A stretch of 64,000 nucleotides of DNA from Metarhizium brunneum (taxonomy: Eukaryota > Ascomycota > Sordariomycetes > Hypocreales > Clavicipitaceae), in contig NC_089423.1 of the NCBI RefSeq assembly GCF_013426205.1, forward strand, positions 1,860,001 through 1,924,000, in the 5' to 3' direction. A program made the translations under genes and the position numbers. Shown piece after piece: positions 62,159-64,000 of the stretch; the first letter of the stretch is position 1, and each line of letters opens with the position of its first letter. The notes below the pieces were generated by a model. That model was given only the letters and a program-made list of their open reading frames with translations. It was not told the origin of the DNA and ran no database searches.

Positions 62159-63263
62159 GTCGGGTTAATTGATGGCGACTGAATCTGTGAAAGGGAATGT
62201 GAAGATCATCCTCAAATCCCTTCAATGGGATCAGGATAAGCGTCGCACTGATCTTGTACAAGAGGCTTAGAGGGGAAAGGTCAGAGAGAAGGAGACCTTT
62301 GGAGTGGAAAATATTGTAGCTGGGTACAGAGAAATTCAAACAGGCTGGCGGGGTATATTGAAAACAGAGAAATGGGAGGGTTGAATCAGACAAACAGTGC
62401 AATTGGAGGAAGTCAAACTCGCAGTGAAAGTGAGTGTAAAGTGAGGTGACAACGCGGATATGAAGACGAGTTCTGGTCTGCTGTACAGGTGGCAACAGCT
62501 GGCTTCGTTGGACCACCAGAGCTCTGGGCAGACTCCTGAACAAGATCAGAAGTGATAGTGCGAGGAGAGCGATGGCCAGCACTGCGACCCAGTACCATGA
62601 TAAATACGGCAAAATTTTTAACAGAAGGCTTTTTAATTCTTTACAAGAAACCAATTGTGCACTACTACGTATACTTTTCGCAGCATTTGTGGTAGTCCGG
62701 CCGTTGTCGTCGAGGTGACACTATCAAAAATTAATGGTCGCTGGAGTTGCGATGGTGAAAAAAGCAGGGGGCTGGGGTTTGTGGGCGCCCTCAATGTTGA
62801 ACCACACGTCGCGTAATTGACCTAGGTAATCTGAAGCACATCCTTGGAGCTATGGTCTCTGCAACGACTCCGACTGGCAATGGACCAGGGTCGTCCAACT
62901 TGCACCAGGTTTGCCTCTGCGAGTGCCGCAGAAATAATCTCGGCCACCGGCGACGGCATTCATTCCATGGCTGACGGCTGGACGCCCCCTGGCAACGCCA
63001 ATCCGCCCCCGCCATTCCTGCCCAGCTGTGCCTGAGCTTCGACTCCATGTCTGATCAAGCTGATTCAGACCACCGAGGCATCATCTCCTGACCCTCATAG
63101 AGCCTCCCTGTTTTGCGTGTGTATAACGCAGTTAAGGCTGGATCTGCATTGTGCGAAGAAAGGCAGGCGCCTGCGTGAGGATAGCTCGCGATATATTGCT
63201 CGTCGTCCATCACGAGTCTCCAATCGAACCACCCCACTTCCACTCCCAACAAACGTCACCGCA
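62159..63263. promoter_or_regulatory. Divergent promoter region between the dynamin-like and GMPPA-like genes
   Basis: The 1.1 kb between two start codons should hold both promoters. A minus-strand open frame (62043-62654) begins with hydrophobic sequence but lacks an ATG and overlaps dynamin exon 1, so it is treated as leader sequence. Confidence 0.45.
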
Positions 63264-64000
63264 ATGTCTCTCCAGATCCCCTTGACGCATCGGTCCAAGG
63301 ACCAGGGCACAACCAAAGCCATCATTCTGGTGAGTTTAACAAATACGGCAGCATAATATTCTGGCTTGTCCGAGGACCCTGGAGGTGTGGCCTTGGAATG
63401 GGAACAATTGATGCTGCTCCCTGCGGGCAAGCTTGCGATCGAGGCGACAAACAAACTGAGCATATTCATAATTGACACCACCATTGTTATTCGGCTAACA
63501 TGTACGATCCAAGGTCGGCGGTCCGTCAAGAGGCACCCGCTTCCGTCCTCTGTCTCTCGACCTCCCCAAGCCCCTCTTCGAAGTCGCTGGTCACCCCATC
63601 ATATGGCACTGCCTTTCCTCCATTGCCCGCGTGCCCAACAAGCATATCCAAGAAGTATACATCATTGGCTACTACGACGAATCTGTTTTCCGCGACTTCA
63701 TCAAGGACTCGGCCAAGGAGTTCCCTTCCATCACCATCCGCTACCTGCGCGAATATCAGGCTCTTGGCACCGCTGGCGGATTATACCACTTCCGCGATGC
63801 CATCCTCAAGGGCAAACCAGAACGAATATTTGTTCTCAACGCCGACGTGTGCTGCTCGTTTCCCCTGGCCGAGATGCTCAAGCTATATGTGGAAAAGGAT
63901 GCCGAGGCAGTCATTCTCGGTACTCGTGTGAGCGACGATGCCGCCACCAACTTTGGTTGCATCGTATCTGACACGCATACTCGCCGTGTATTGCATTACG
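63264..64000 (+). CDS. GDP-mannose pyrophosphorylase, GMPPA-like (3' end cut by window edge)
   Basis: Exon 1 is 63264-63329 and exon 2 starts at 63514 and runs off the window; the intron (63330-63513, GTGAGT..AAG) is 184 bp. The splice joins TTKAIIL to VGGPSRGTRFRPLSL, the nucleotide-binding signature of sugar-nucleotide pyrophosphorylases. The GGPSRGTRFRPLS form (not the GGxGTRLRPLT of catalytic enzymes), together with LGTAGGLYHFRDAIL and LNADVCCSF, matches the GMPPA branch. In animals GMPPA is a regulatory partner that inhibits the catalytic GMPPB subunit in response to GDP-mannose, which feeds glycosylation and cell-wall mannan. About 184 residues are visible, so the C-terminal left-handed beta-helix region cannot be judged. 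Confidence 0.9.

Noticed and set aside
62043..62654. 203-codon minus-strand open frame with a hydrophobic N-terminus
   Set aside because: It starts at a TTG, overlaps exon 1 of the dynamin-like gene in another frame, and fits a 5' leader better than a gene.
1..64000. tRNA, rRNA, CRISPR array or transposon
   Set aside because: A read for T-loop-like words, regular spaced repeats, long terminal repeats and transposase or reverse-transcriptase motifs found nothing convincing; a tRNAscan or repeat-library search would be decisive.

Overview
The window reads as nuclear DNA of a filamentous ascomycete. Genes carry short introns (mostly 50-90 bp) with GTAAGT/GTACGT/GTATGT-type donors and CTAAC/CTGAC-like branch sites. 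Gene content (a SidC-type ferricrocin synthetase beside an ornithine N5-monooxygenase, a fungal Zn2Cys6 regulator, Bye1, Med7, Urn1/Dre4) fits Sordariomycetes, probably Hypocreales and perhaps a Metarhizium-like insect pathogen. The order-level placement is an inference from remembered protein similarity, not a search.

Left part (1-29 kb), an intracellular-siderophore locus. A DUF1479 protein runs off the left edge (+) and converges on a 4838-residue, three-exon NRPS (-, 16131-1480) with layout A-T-C-A-T-C-T-C-A-T-C-T-C-T-C. Its six T and six C domains match a hexapeptide siderophore such as ferricrocin. Divergently, after 4.7 kb of intergenic DNA, lies sidA (+, three exons, 599 aa), which makes the N5-hydroxyornithine needed by the NRPS. 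The shared intergenic region holds four perfect matches to the extended iron-GATA motif ATCWGATAA; one lies 9 bp from a CCAAT box. A Zn2Cys6 transcription factor follows 4 kb further on.

Middle part (29.7-45.5 kb), dense housekeeping genes: a Nudix/eIF2B-like fusion (+), a WW/FF splicing-type protein (Urn1/Dre4, -), a PAP2 lipid phosphatase (+, four exons), the proteasome alpha-3 subunit Pre9 (-, four exons), the PHD/TFIIS/SPOC protein Bye1 (+, three exons), Mediator subunit Med7 (-, two exons), a ZNF830-type zinc-finger protein (+), and an F-box protein (-, two exons).

Right part (45.5-64 kb). A roughly 8.7 kb stretch has no supportable gene and is rich in simple repeats. It is followed by a small cysteine-rich conserved-looking protein (54252-54590, +), a further 4.6 kb without genes, a three-exon dynamin-family GTPase (-, 62158-59190), and the 5' end of a GMPPA-like GDP-mannose pyrophosphorylase (+), cut by the right edge. 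Exon boundaries were derived by hand from splice signals and reading-frame continuity; none is confirmed by transcripts. No tRNA, rRNA, CRISPR array or transposon was recognised.
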